Below are positions 7,782-16,192 of a DNA stretch of 42,900 bases, one piece after another. The notes beneath the pieces were generated by a model. It searched no databases, had not been told where the DNA came from, and saw only the letters and a list, made by a program, of their open reading frames with translations. Position numbers and translations under genes: made by a program. This DNA is from Bacteroidetes bacterium UBA5697 (GTDB lineage: Bacteria; Bacteroidota; Bacteroidia; B-17B0; Aurantibacillaceae). Each line of letters begins with the position of its first letter. Position 1 is the stretch's first letter. The DNA lies in assembly GCA_002420145.1 (NCBI GenBank), contig DIHL01000045.1, forward strand, positions 1 through 42,900, written 5' to 3'.

Positions 7782-10205
7782 TTAGCGTAAAACTGCTCCT
7801 AATTTCTCAGTATAAGTTTTTATTAGTTTTTGCATCACATTATCAATTTGTTTGTCGTTTAATGTTGCTTCTTCATCTTGTAACATAAAACTCACTGCAT
7901 ATGATTTTTTACCTGCTTCTAATTTATCTCCTTCGTAAATATCAAATAAGTTAACGTCTTTCAAAAGCTTACGCTCTGCATTGTATGCTAACTCTTCTAA
8001 TTCTTTATACGTTACTTTTTTATCTAATAGTAAAGCTAAATCTCTTCTTACTGCAGGGAATTTAGGAATTTCAGTAAATTCTAATTTTGTTTTACCAACA
8101 AGTGATAATACATTATCCCAATTAAAATCTGCATAAAACACTTCTGTGTTTACATCTAGCTTTTTGCAAATAGATTTATCGACTAATCCAAAGCTTACTA
8201 AGTGCTTATTTTTTTGAGCGTAAGATAAACCGTAACTGAAATTAGAATCACTTAACTCACTGATTTTAAATTTAATAGATAGTTTGTTAAAAACAGATTC
8301 TACACTCGCTTTTAAGAAAGCAAAATCCACTTTGTTATTTTCTCCGTAAGAATTTTCTGGATATTTACGTCCAGTAACAAATAGCGTTAAATGTTTTGTT
8401 TCTGCATATTTGAAGTCAGTATTGTCTGTTTTTTCGTAAGTTTTCCCGAATTCAAATAATTTTAAATCAGCTTGTTTACGGTTGATGTTGTATGCTAAAG
8501 ATTCTAAACCACCAAATAACATAGTATTTCTCATCACATTTAAATCAGTACTCAATGGATTTAAAATTTTAACTAAAGGTGTTCTCTCTGGATAGTAAGA
8601 TTCTTTAGTTAAAGATAAGCCCATCATCTCATTATAGCCAAAACCAATTAATAAATTAGCTGTAGTATTATCAGTAGCTGTTGTTTTTTCTCTATCAGCA
8701 TAGTTTGCTGAAAATTTAATTTGAGTGCTTTCTTCAACGTTATTATATCCATAAATACGCATCACTTCTTCAATCACATCCGCTTCGCGAGTCACGTCCG
8801 TTTTGTATTGAGGCACCGATAACAACAATCCATCGTTTCCTTCTTTAGTAATGGTAATGCCTAATGATGTGATGATGTGTTTAATGGTATTTTTATCAAT
8901 GTCTTTTCCAATTAAGGATTGACAGTTATGATAAGAGAAAGTTACTTGAAATGGTTCTAATTTTTCTGGATAAATATCCACGATATCCATACTTAAAATG
9001 CCACCAGCGCATTCAAAAATTAATGCTGCTGCACGTTTTAAAGCAGTAATGGTCATTTCAGGATCTGTACCACGTTCAAAACGGAAACTACTATCAGTTT
9101 TTAAACCATGTTGTTTGCTTGTTTTACGAACGAATGCAGGATTGAAATAAGCCGATTCTAAAAAGATCGCTGTTGTATCATTACTCACACCGCTGTCTAA
9201 GCCACCAAACACACCGGCCATACACATTGGTTCATGCGAATTGCAAATCATTAAATCATTAGCTAGTAAAGTACGTTCGGTGCCATCTAAAGTTTTAAAT
9301 TTTGTACCTTCTAATCCAGTTTTAACGATAATCTTATTATCGGTAATTTTATTTAAATCAAATGCATGTAATGGTTGCCCTAAATCATGTAATACAAAGT
9401 TGGTAATATCGACAATATTATTAATTGGGCGTAAACCTATAGCTAACAAATAATTTTTTAACCAATCAGGAGATGGTTTTACGGTAATTCCTGAAATCAC
9501 TAGTCCGCTATAACGTTTGCAAGCATCAGTGTTTTCAATGGTAATATCAACTTTATTGATATTACTAGCTTCAGGTAATTCAAAAATATTATGAAGCTTA
9601 GCTTCATAAGTATTGGTATTGTTTTTACAATTTAAAATGGCTGCTAAATCTCTAGCAACGCCATAATGAGAAGCGGCATCAGCACGATTAGGTGTTAATC
9701 CAATTTCTAAAACATAATCTTCTTCTAATTTAAAGAACTCAGCAGCAGGTGTACCAATCACTGCATGGTCTGGTAAAATCAAAATACCATCATGGCTGTT
9801 TCCTAAACCAATTTCATCTTCCGCACAAATCATTCCTTCGCTAGCAGCTCCACGTATTTTTGATTTTTTAATTTCAAATGATTCTCCAGTAGTAGGGTAT
9901 AATTTAGCACCAATCATTGCTACTAATACTTTTTGTCCCGCAGCTACATTTGGTGCGCCACACACAATATTTAATAATTCGCTAGCGCCAACATTTACTT
10001 TGGTAATGCTTAATTTATCAGCATCTGGGTGTTTTTCTTTTTCAACAACTTCGCCAACCACAATTCCTTTTAATCCACCTTTCACGCTTTCAAACGCTTC
10101 AATACCTTCTACTTCCAATCCAGAAGAAGTTAGGTGTTCGTCCATTTGCTCAGGAGTTAAATCTGTGTTTATTAAGGTTTTTAACCAGTTGTATGATATT
10201 TTCAT
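7782..10205 (-). CDS. pheT: Phenylalanine--tRNA ligase beta subunit
   Basis: This 807-aa protein has full family length. Domains in order are an N-terminal helix-strand (MKISYNWLKTLI), an EMAP-type OB tRNA-binding domain (about 40-150, with KHPDADKLSI and NIVCGAPNV), a B3/4 domain (about 215-390, with NNIVDITNFVLHDLGQPLHAFD and FRFERGTDP), a B5 domain (about 410-480), a class II core-like region, and a C-terminal ferredoxin-fold anticodon-binding domain (about 713-807, FPAVRRDLALLLD). It pairs with PheS to charge tRNA-Phe. pheS is not in the window, so the two subunit genes are unlinked here. No defect is seen. Confidence 0.97.
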   Translation of the reverse strand: MKISYNWLKTLINTDLTPEQMDEHLTSSGLEVEGIEAFESVKGGLKGIVVGEVVEKEKHPDADKLSITKVNVGASELLNIVCGAPNVAAGQKVLVAMIGAKLYPTTGESFEIKKSKIRGAASEGMICAEDEIGLGNSHDGILILPDHAVIGTPAAEFFKLEEDYVLEIGLTPNRADAASHYGVARDLAAILNCKNNTNTYEAKLHNIFELPEASNINKVDITIENTDACKRYSGLVISGITVKPSPDWLKNYLLAIGLRPINNIVDITNFVLHDLGQPLHAFDLNKITDNKIIVKTGLEGTKFKTLDGTERTLLANDLMICNSHEPMCMAGVFGGLDSGVSNDTTAIFLESAYFNPAFVRKTSKQHGLKTDSSFRFERGTDPEMTITALKRAAALIFECAGGILSMDIVDIYPEKLEPFQVTFSYHNCQSLIGKDIDKNTIKHIITSLGITITKEGNDGLLLSVPQYKTDVTREADVIEEVMRIYGYNNVEESTQIKFSANYADREKTTATDNTTANLLIGFGYNEMMGLSLTKESYYPERTPLVKILNPLSTDLNVMRNTMLFGGLESLAYNINRKQADLKLFEFGKTYEKTDNTDFKYAETKHLTLFVTGRKYPENSYGENNKVDFAFLKASVESVFNKLSIKFKISELSDSNFSYGLSYAQKNKHLVSFGLVDKSICKKLDVNTEVFYADFNWDNVLSLVGKTKLEFTEIPKFPAVRRDLALLLDKKVTYKELEELAYNAERKLLKDVNLFDIYEGDKLEAGKKSYAVSFMLQDEEATLNDKQIDNVMQKLIKTYTEKLGAVLR

Positions 10206-10303
10206 TGTAAAAGAGTTCTAATATAAAGGCTATAAAAATACAAAAATTACGGTTATAAAACAGGGTAAAATGAGATTATCTAAGGGCAAATTGTAGGGTT
10301 TGA

Positions 10304-10440
10304 AACCACATAGAAATATAGAATATTTAGTGTGAGAGTGTGGGATAGAAAACATGTTTTTTACACATAGAGTGTTATGTGAAAAGCGAAGCTTCTATCC
10401 AATAACTTTATTAATTCAAAAACTATGTACCTATGTGGTT
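10304..10440. repeat. Inverted-repeat element upstream of sua5 (MITE-like)
   Basis: AACCACATAG (10304-10313) and CTATGTGGTT (10431-10440) are perfect 10-bp inverted ends of a 137-base segment. Inside is a second dyad, CACATA/TATGTG, around 10363-10381. The segment lies between two divergent genes and contains no credible gene. The shape resembles short palindromic intergenic elements of Bacteroidota. Copy number cannot be judged from one window. Confidence 0.5.
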
Positions 10441-10473
10441 AAAAAACTCACTTTATATGTTGCCACAAACAAC

Positions 10474-10481
10474 TATATTTG
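10474..10481 (+). promoter_or_regulatory. Candidate -7 box of sua5
   Basis: TATATTTG matches TAnnTTTG exactly and ends 4 bases before the GTG proposed as the sua5 start. This would give a very short leader. A longer N-terminus starting at ATG 10354 would place the box inside the gene, which is less likely. Confidence 0.4.
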
Positions 10482-10485
10482 CCAA

Positions 10486-11442
10486 GTGGCAGAAATAGGA
10501 AAAGACATATCAAAAGCCAAAGATTTTTTGGAAAAAGAACAATTAGTTGCTATTCCAACCGAAACGGTATATGGTTTGGCTGCTAATGCTTTAAATCCCA
10601 TTGCTGTGGCTAAGATTTTTGAAGCCAAGGAACGTCCAACCTTTGATCCTTTAATTGTGCATACATACTCTTTGCAAGAGGTTCAAAAATTTGTGAGTGA
10701 CATTCATCCTTCTTTGCTAAAATTAGCTCAAACGTTTTGGCCAGGACCATTAACTTTGTTATTACCTAAAAAAGACATTATTCCCAATTTAGTAACATCA
10801 GGTTTAGATAGAGTAGGTGTGAGGATTCCAAATCATCCATTGACGCTTGAGTTATTATCTCAACTAAATTTTCCATTAGCGGCACCAAGTGCTAATCCTT
10901 TTGGATATATCAGTCCAACCACAGCAGAACATGTCAACAAACAATTAGGTGCTAAGATCCCATATATCTTAGATGGCGGTGCTTGTGAAGTTGGTTTAGA
11001 ATCAACTATTGTGGGCGAAGAAAACGGAGAAATAATTATTTATCGTTTGGGCGGTTTATCTATTGATGATATTGAATCAGTGGTTGGTAAAGTATCTGTA
11101 CAATTAAACCAATCTAGTAATCCAAAAGCACCCGGACAATTAAAAAGCCATTATGCTCCCAAAAAGCCTGTTTATATTGGTGATATTATTGATTTACAAA
11201 AAATACATTCTGATAAAAAAGTAGGCGCTATTGTTTTTGGAGATGATATAAAATTGAATGAAACAACACTAGTTAAGAATTTATCTTCTTCGAAAAACTA
11301 CCAAGAAGCCGCTGTTAATTTATTTTCGTTTTTAAGAGAATTAGATGAAGCGGATGTTGATATAATCATCACCAATTTATTACCCGAACAAGGTTTAGGT
11401 TTAGCAATTAACGATAGATTAAGAAGAGCGGCGGCCATGTAA
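10486..11442 (+). CDS. Threonylcarbamoyl-AMP synthase (Sua5/YrdC family)
   Basis: From GTG at 10486 the protein is 318 aa and begins VAEIGKDISKAKDFLEKEQL, as expected for Bacteroidota Sua5. An ATG at 10354 stays open but adds 44 residues encoded by an inverted-repeat element, so I reject it. The YrdC domain (about 10-195) has IPTETVYGLAANAL, ERPTFDPLIVH and LAAPSANPFGYISPTTAEHV. The C-terminal Sua5 domain contains APGQLKSHYAPKKPV. The enzyme makes threonylcarbamoyl-AMP from threonine, bicarbonate and ATP for t6A37 modification of ANN-decoding tRNAs. cmk follows on the same strand 66 bases later. Confidence 0.92.
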   Translation: MAEIGKDISKAKDFLEKEQLVAIPTETVYGLAANALNPIAVAKIFEAKERPTFDPLIVHTYSLQEVQKFVSDIHPSLLKLAQTFWPGPLTLLLPKKDIIPNLVTSGLDRVGVRIPNHPLTLELLSQLNFPLAAPSANPFGYISPTTAEHVNKQLGAKIPYILDGGACEVGLESTIVGEENGEIIIYRLGGLSIDDIESVVGKVSVQLNQSSNPKAPGQLKSHYAPKKPVYIGDIIDLQKIHSDKKVGAIVFGDDIKLNETTLVKNLSSSKNYQEAAVNLFSFLRELDEADVDIIITNLLPEQGLGLAINDRLRRAAAM

Positions 11443-11508
11443 TTGAGGTTTATAACTTTCAATTTATGTTTTTATAAATCTTTAAATATTCCTTACCTTT
11501 ATCTCATT

Positions 11509-12231
11509 ATGTCTAAGATTACAGTTGCTATAGATGGTTATTCTTCGTGCGGAAAAAGCACCTTAGCTAAAGCATTGGCTCAAAAACTAAACTACAATTA
11601 TATTGATACTGGTGCGATGTATCGTGCGGTTACCATTTATTGTTTACGAAACGATATTATTAAAGATTCTGTTGTAGATAAGCAAAAATTGATGGAATGT
11701 TTAAATGAGATTGAAGTTTCTTTTGTTTACAATACTGTCACAAAAACATCCGAAGTATTTTTAAATGGAGAGCATGTAGAGAAAGATATTCGTACCATGC
11801 AAGTGGCGAATAATGTAAGTGCCATTAGTTCTATCAAAGAAGTGCGCGAAAAAATGGTGATTTTGCAGCGTGAGATGGGTAAAAACAAAGGCGTGATTAT
11901 GGATGGCAGAGATATTGGTTCTCATGTTTTTCCTAATGCGGAGTTGAAATTATTTATGACTGCCGATAATGATGTGAGAACTCAACGTCGCTTAGATGAA
12001 TTAATGAGTAAGGGGGAGCACCATAGCTTTGAAGATGTGAAACGTAATTTAGAAAAACGTGATCATGATGATACCACTCGTAAAGAAAATCCTCTAATAA
12101 AAGCTGAAGATGCTGTTGTTTTAGATAACACGGATATCAATAAAGAAGAGCAATTAAACTTTGTGTTAAAGTTGATAAACGATTTATTATTAACAAAAGA
12201 CGAGTTTAACAAGCCTTTAGCAAAACATTAA
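11509..12231 (+). CDS. cmk: Cytidylate kinase
   Basis: The start is ATG 11509 (MSKITVAIDG), giving 240 aa. A longer frame from TTG 11443 adds residues not seen in the family. Motifs are the P-loop GYSSCGKSTLAKAL (about 10-23), DTGAMYRAV (CMP-binding) and MDGRDIGSHVFPNA, followed by the LID-like Arg-rich region TQRRLDELM. The enzyme phosphorylates CMP and dCMP with ATP in pyrimidine salvage. It probably shares a transcript with sua5, and a TACCTTTA box (11494-11501) just before the ATG could add a second promoter. Confidence 0.95.
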   Translation: MSKITVAIDGYSSCGKSTLAKALAQKLNYNYIDTGAMYRAVTIYCLRNDIIKDSVVDKQKLMECLNEIEVSFVYNTVTKTSEVFLNGEHVEKDIRTMQVANNVSAISSIKEVREKMVILQREMGKNKGVIMDGRDIGSHVFPNAELKLFMTADNDVRTQRRLDELMSKGEHHSFEDVKRNLEKRDHDDTTRKENPLIKAEDAVVLDNTDINKEEQLNFVLKLINDLLLTKDEFNKPLAKH

Positions 12232-12273
12232 TTTCGCTGAGTTATTGTGTTATTTATTTAAAATTATAAAAGC

Positions 12274-13446
12274 ATGAAAATATTATTAATCACATTATCA
12301 ATCATTCCATTTTTTTTATTTGGACAAACTCAATGGACTCAAAAGACTAATGTACCTGATAATTTAGGAGGAGCAACAGGCTTTTCTATAGGGAATTATG
12401 GATATCTGGGATTAGGATGGAATCCCTTTTCCGTTAAAAATTTTTATAAATATGATACTGTTGCTAATAGTTGGGCATTTGTAAATGTTTTTCCTGGAAC
12501 AGCTGTGGGTTATGCAGAAGGTTTTTCAGTAAATGGTAAAGGATATCTTGCAGTTGGTCAGAATACTTCTGCATTAGATGAAGTATGGGAATATAATCCG
12601 ACTTTAAATAATTGGATACAAAAAGCAAATTTTCCAGGTGGTATCAGAACAGAAGCAGCATCTTTTGTAATTGGTAACAAAGCTTATTTAGGAACGGGCA
12701 GTGGTACAGGTGGAGCATCAAAAGATTTTTATGAATTTGATCCGGCACTTAACACTTGGGTGCAAAAAACTAATTATTTAGGAGGAAGGGTTTGGGGAGC
12801 GACGGGATTCTCGATAGGAAATAAAGGATATTTAGGCTTAGGTTCAGATTCAGTAGGGAATTCATTAACAACTTTTTATGAATATAATCCAACTACTAAT
12901 TCTTGGGTTCAGAAAGCAAATTTTCCGGGTGTAGGAAGAGTTAGGTCAGTTTCATTTTCTTTAAATGGTAAAGGATATATTGGTTGTGGTAATGATTTAA
13001 ATGCTGTAAGTTTAAATGATTTTTATGAGTATAATCCTCTTTCAAATTCATGGACACAAGTAAGTTCGTTAAGTACATTGCCAAGACAAAATGGAGTTTC
13101 TTTTGTAATAAACAATGCCGCATATGTTGGAACAGGTGCAGATCAGGGTTCTCCATATTATAATGATTTTTGGAAATTTACAAGTGGAGTCAGTGCGGGA
13201 ATTCATGAATTAAATACAAATAACTGCTTGGTAAATGTTACTAATCAAGATTTTTTAAAAACGGTTGAATGCTCCTTTAATATTAAATCAACTACTATTT
13301 ATGATTTATTAGGGAAAATAGTTTTTAAAGCTACAAAAGAAAATAGCTCAAATGTTGAAATTCCTGAGTTAACTAAAGGATTATACTTATTGGTAATTGA
13401 AGGTGATAATAATGTTACTATTTCAAAGAAGATAGTGATAAATTAG
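12274..13446 (+). CDS. Secreted Kelch-repeat protein with T9SS-type C-terminus
   Basis: This 390-aa protein has a signal peptide (MKILLITLSIIPFFLFGQ). It then carries about six Kelch-type repeats of some 48-55 residues (about 20-310). Each has a Gly-rich turn (GKGYLAVG, NKAYLGTG, NKGYLGLG, GKGYIGCG) and a Y-x-P-x-x-N-x-W strand. These should fold into a six-bladed beta-propeller. The last 75 residues resemble a T9SS sorting domain (TIYDLLGKIVFKA, LTKGLYLLVIEGDN, KKIVIN), although the usual YPNP start is missing. The ligand or partner is unknown. The stop codon overlaps the convergent desaturase gene by 4 bases. Confidence 0.82.
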   Translation: MKILLITLSIIPFFLFGQTQWTQKTNVPDNLGGATGFSIGNYGYLGLGWNPFSVKNFYKYDTVANSWAFVNVFPGTAVGYAEGFSVNGKGYLAVGQNTSALDEVWEYNPTLNNWIQKANFPGGIRTEAASFVIGNKAYLGTGSGTGGASKDFYEFDPALNTWVQKTNYLGGRVWGATGFSIGNKGYLGLGSDSVGNSLTTFYEYNPTTNSWVQKANFPGVGRVRSVSFSLNGKGYIGCGNDLNAVSLNDFYEYNPLSNSWTQVSSLSTLPRQNGVSFVINNAAYVGTGADQGSPYYNDFWKFTSGVSAGIHELNTNNCLVNVTNQDFLKTVECSFNIKSTTIYDLLGKIVFKATKENSSNVEIPELTKGLYLLVIEGDNNVTISKKIVIN

Positions 13447-14408
13447 ACCTCAACCATTTTTTGTTTTTCAAAATCCCACACTTTTAATTTCAAACATGCC
13501 CACACATCTTTTGGATTCAACGAGGTTGTTTTAGCTGTTCGCATTTCTGGTATTGCTTCCCATACTTCTGGTAAACGATAAAATGGAATTCTTGAATTCA
13601 TATGATGAATGTGATGATAACCAATATTTGCTGTTACCCAATGCATAAAAGGATTTAAAGGCATATAGCTAGATGAATCTAATGCTGCCCCTTCATAAGT
13701 CCATTCTTCATTTCCAACAAAAGTTACAGAAGGAAAGTTATGCTGTGCGTAAAACATATAACTACCCATTGCCCCAGAAATAAAATGAGGAATGGCACAT
13801 AATATAATCCATGTTTGCCAACCTAAAAAATAAAATACAGCTACTTGATATGCAACATGTAAAATAAGAGCAATTAAAGAATCTATGTTTTTACTGAAAC
13901 GATTAATCATAGATTTAATACACATACCGTACATGAACGTAAAAATGTAACCAAACATAATAGTTAAAGGATGACGAATAAATAAATAATGGCGCTGCTC
14001 TCCTTTACTTAATGTTTCAAATTTATGTTTCGTGTAAATTGGATAAGAGCCAATACTAGCACTAAACAGTTTGCAATTATTTTTATGATGGTAATCGTGA
14101 CTAGCGCTCCAAATGCCTGAAGGTGCTAACACATAAAATCCAAACAAAGTAAATATAGCAGTTGCCAAGGGAGATTTATCTAATATAGCTTTATGCTGAT
14201 GATCGTGGTAAATCACAAATAATCTTACGATTACTAAGCCTGCAAATATGCTGCATGCCAATTTTAAGGTCCAATGATAATTAAAAATAGTACCAACCAA
14301 CGAAGCTATTAATATTAAAAGCGTACTAATGGTATAATACCAACTTTTTGCTCGGTTTTCTTTGGCAAAAGGTTTAGTTGCTAATATGAGTTGTTTTCCT
14401 TGAAGCAT
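13443..14408 (-). CDS. Membrane fatty acid desaturase
   Basis: This 321-aa integral membrane protein has hydrophobic segments near 25-65, 88-100, 150-165 and 180-215. It has three His boxes typical of acyl-lipid desaturases: YHDHQH (about 67-72), SHDYHH (about 103-108) and HHIHH (about 269-273). These bind the di-iron centre that introduces a double bond into fatty acyl chains. Substrate and regiospecificity cannot be told from sequence. The gene ends tail-to-tail with the Kelch gene with a 4-base overlap and no visible terminator. Confidence 0.85.
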   Translation of the reverse strand: MLQGKQLILATKPFAKENRAKSWYYTISTLLILIASLVGTIFNYHWTLKLACSIFAGLVIVRLFVIYHDHQHKAILDKSPLATAIFTLFGFYVLAPSGIWSASHDYHHKNNCKLFSASIGSYPIYTKHKFETLSKGEQRHYLFIRHPLTIMFGYIFTFMYGMCIKSMINRFSKNIDSLIALILHVAYQVAVFYFLGWQTWIILCAIPHFISGAMGSYMFYAQHNFPSVTFVGNEEWTYEGAALDSSSYMPLNPFMHWVTANIGYHHIHHMNSRIPFYRLPEVWEAIPEMRTAKTTSLNPKDVWACLKLKVWDFEKQKMVEV

Positions 14409-14460
14409 TTACGGTGTAAAGATATCATGTAAACCGAGTTTTTACAAAAAAGTTTACATA

Positions 14461-14490
14461 AAAAAACACTGACTTTTGCCAGTGTTTTTT
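14461..14490. terminator. Terminator after the second subtilase gene
   Basis: Arms AAAAACACTG (14461-14470) and CAGTGTTTTT (14479-14488) enclose an 8-base loop. T and A runs on both sides let it act in either direction. It lies downstream of the minus-strand subtilase and upstream of the desaturase start. Confidence 0.85.
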
Positions 14491-14506
14491 TAGGGGAAAT
14501 GAATTA

Positions 14507-16102
14507 TTATTTAGTTTTACTCATTCCTTCAGCCATTTTCACAGCTTCGTATAAGTTAATAATACCACCAGTTTTTGATAATTCTTTAAATTCAATCATT
14601 TCATCTTTTGAACCAGGCTTAATGACCTTTTTGTCTTTATACGTTTTTACAGATGTTTTACTTAAAATTTTGATGATTTGCTTAGGCGTTAAATCAGGAA
14701 AATATGATTTTAATACTGCTGCTACACCAGCTACAACTGGGGCAGCCATACTTGTACCACTTGCATCTTTGTATTTGTTTAAATCAGGAACTGTTGAATG
14801 AATTTCTACACCAGGTGCAAAGAAATCAACTGTTTTTTTACCATAATTACTAAAAGGAGCAGCAATTTCATCATCTGGTTTCCAGCTTAAAGCTCCAACG
14901 TCAACAAAATTAGATGCGTTTTTACCATTTTCTAATTTTTTGCAAGGGTAGTGAATCACTTCATCAATATCGTCAGCGGCATTACCAGCAGCATGAATTA
15001 ATAAAACACCTTTACTTTCAGCATATTTTACAGCATCATCCACCACTTTTTTTCCTGGAGAGTATTTTTTTCCAAAACTCATGTTTAAAATAACGGCTCC
15101 ATTATCAACCGCATAACGAATAGCATTAGCCACATCTTTATCACGTTCATCACCATCTGGTACACAGCGTACACTCATAATTCTCACATTATCAGCAACA
15201 CCATCAATACCAATACCGTTTTTACGACTTGCAGCTATAATACCAGCAACGTGAGTTCCATGAAAAGCGCCAGGTCCTTTACAATCTCCATTTCCGTAGT
15301 ATTTTTCAGTCATGTCGTTGTAATTATCACCAACTATAGCACGAGTATCAGCATTCATGTCTAATCTTGAACCATCCATTGATGCTAAAGCTTCGTTTAA
15401 TTGCTCTAATAAATCTTCAACTTCCATTCCTGAAGCGCCTTGAGCTAAAGCAATCATTTTACCTTGCTTATCTTTTTGCTCTTTTGCATCAAATGCTTTT
15501 AAGTCTTCTAAAGTTACTTTAGAAATACCTTTTTCTTTTTTGATTTTTTCTACAATACCAGAAACAGCATCTCTAATAAATTTATATTGGTTTGCTTGTG
15601 ATTCTGCTTGAGCCAATTCTTTTTCATAATCAGCTTTAACTACTTGCCAATATTTAAATTCTTTCTTTTCCGCTTTCGATTTCATGTCTTTTTCAGACTT
15701 TCCATCATATTTAGCTTTTAAATCTTTGTATACACGAGTTAATTCAAGATTGTCTTTTTCTACATTCTTTCCATCTTTACTTCCCATGAAATTCCATCCA
15801 TGAATGTCGTCAATGTATCCATTTTTATCATCATCAATTCCATTACCAGCAATTTCTCCTGGGTTAGTCCACATCACGTCTTTTAAATCTTCGTGCATGT
15901 AATCTACGCCGCTATCTAAAACTCCAACAATAATTGTTGTTGATTTTTTTCCTTTCAATAACTCTTCGTAGGTTTTTTCGGTACTTACACCATTAACATT
16001 GTCTTTGGTAGCATCTAAATTAAACCAATTATCGGGACGCTTTGTTTGTGCATTAATAGTTAATGCGAAAAATAAAGAAGCTAGGATGGTTATTTTTTTC
16101 AT
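14507..16102 (-). CDS. Exported subtilisin-like (S8) protease with long insertion
   Basis: This 531-aa protein has a signal peptide (MKKITILASLFFALTINAQ). The S8 triad is Asp63 in GVLDSGVDYMHEDL, His281 in HGTHVAG and Ser451 in GTSMAAPVVAG, with the oxyanion Asn in HAAGN. Asp and His are about 218 residues apart, far more than in typical subtilases. The insert (about 110-265) is Lys/Glu-rich and mostly helical, with heptad-like stretches. An acidic GNGIDDDKNGYIDD motif (about 87-99) may bind calcium. There is no T9SS domain at the C-terminus, so it is probably periplasmic. It appears to be a single gene, closed by its own terminator. Confidence 0.88.
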   Translation of the reverse strand: MKKITILASLFFALTINAQTKRPDNWFNLDATKDNVNGVSTEKTYEELLKGKKSTTIIVGVLDSGVDYMHEDLKDVMWTNPGEIAGNGIDDDKNGYIDDIHGWNFMGSKDGKNVEKDNLELTRVYKDLKAKYDGKSEKDMKSKAEKKEFKYWQVVKADYEKELAQAESQANQYKFIRDAVSGIVEKIKKEKGISKVTLEDLKAFDAKEQKDKQGKMIALAQGASGMEVEDLLEQLNEALASMDGSRLDMNADTRAIVGDNYNDMTEKYYGNGDCKGPGAFHGTHVAGIIAASRKNGIGIDGVADNVRIMSVRCVPDGDERDKDVANAIRYAVDNGAVILNMSFGKKYSPGKKVVDDAVKYAESKGVLLIHAAGNAADDIDEVIHYPCKKLENGKNASNFVDVGALSWKPDDEIAAPFSNYGKKTVDFFAPGVEIHSTVPDLNKYKDASGTSMAAPVVAGVAAVLKSYFPDLTPKQIIKILSKTSVKTYKDKKVIKPGSKDEMIEFKELSKTGGIINLYEAVKMAEGMSKTK

Positions 16103-16192
16103 AATAATTAAAATTAGGTTATAACAAGTTAAGGTTAATTATTTGGTCTTAATTGTTAAATTTTGCAATCAGATATAAGAGATGATAAGTGG

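Noticed and set aside
10354..10485. N-terminal 44-residue extension of Sua5 from ATG 10354
   Set aside because: The stretch is encoded largely by the inverted-repeat element, has no similarity to Sua5 N-termini as I know them, and GTG 10486 gives the usual VAEIGKDI start and a length of 318 aa.
14499..14801. Plus-strand open frame of 100 codons antisense to the second subtilase
   Set aside because: It is a mirror of the conserved C-terminal part of the protease, begins at the terminator, and shows no protein-like conservation pattern.
14507..16102. T9SS sorting domain on the second subtilase
   Set aside because: The C-terminus (NLYEAVKMAEGMSKTK) is helical and lacks the YPNP start and beta-rich layout of sorting domains.
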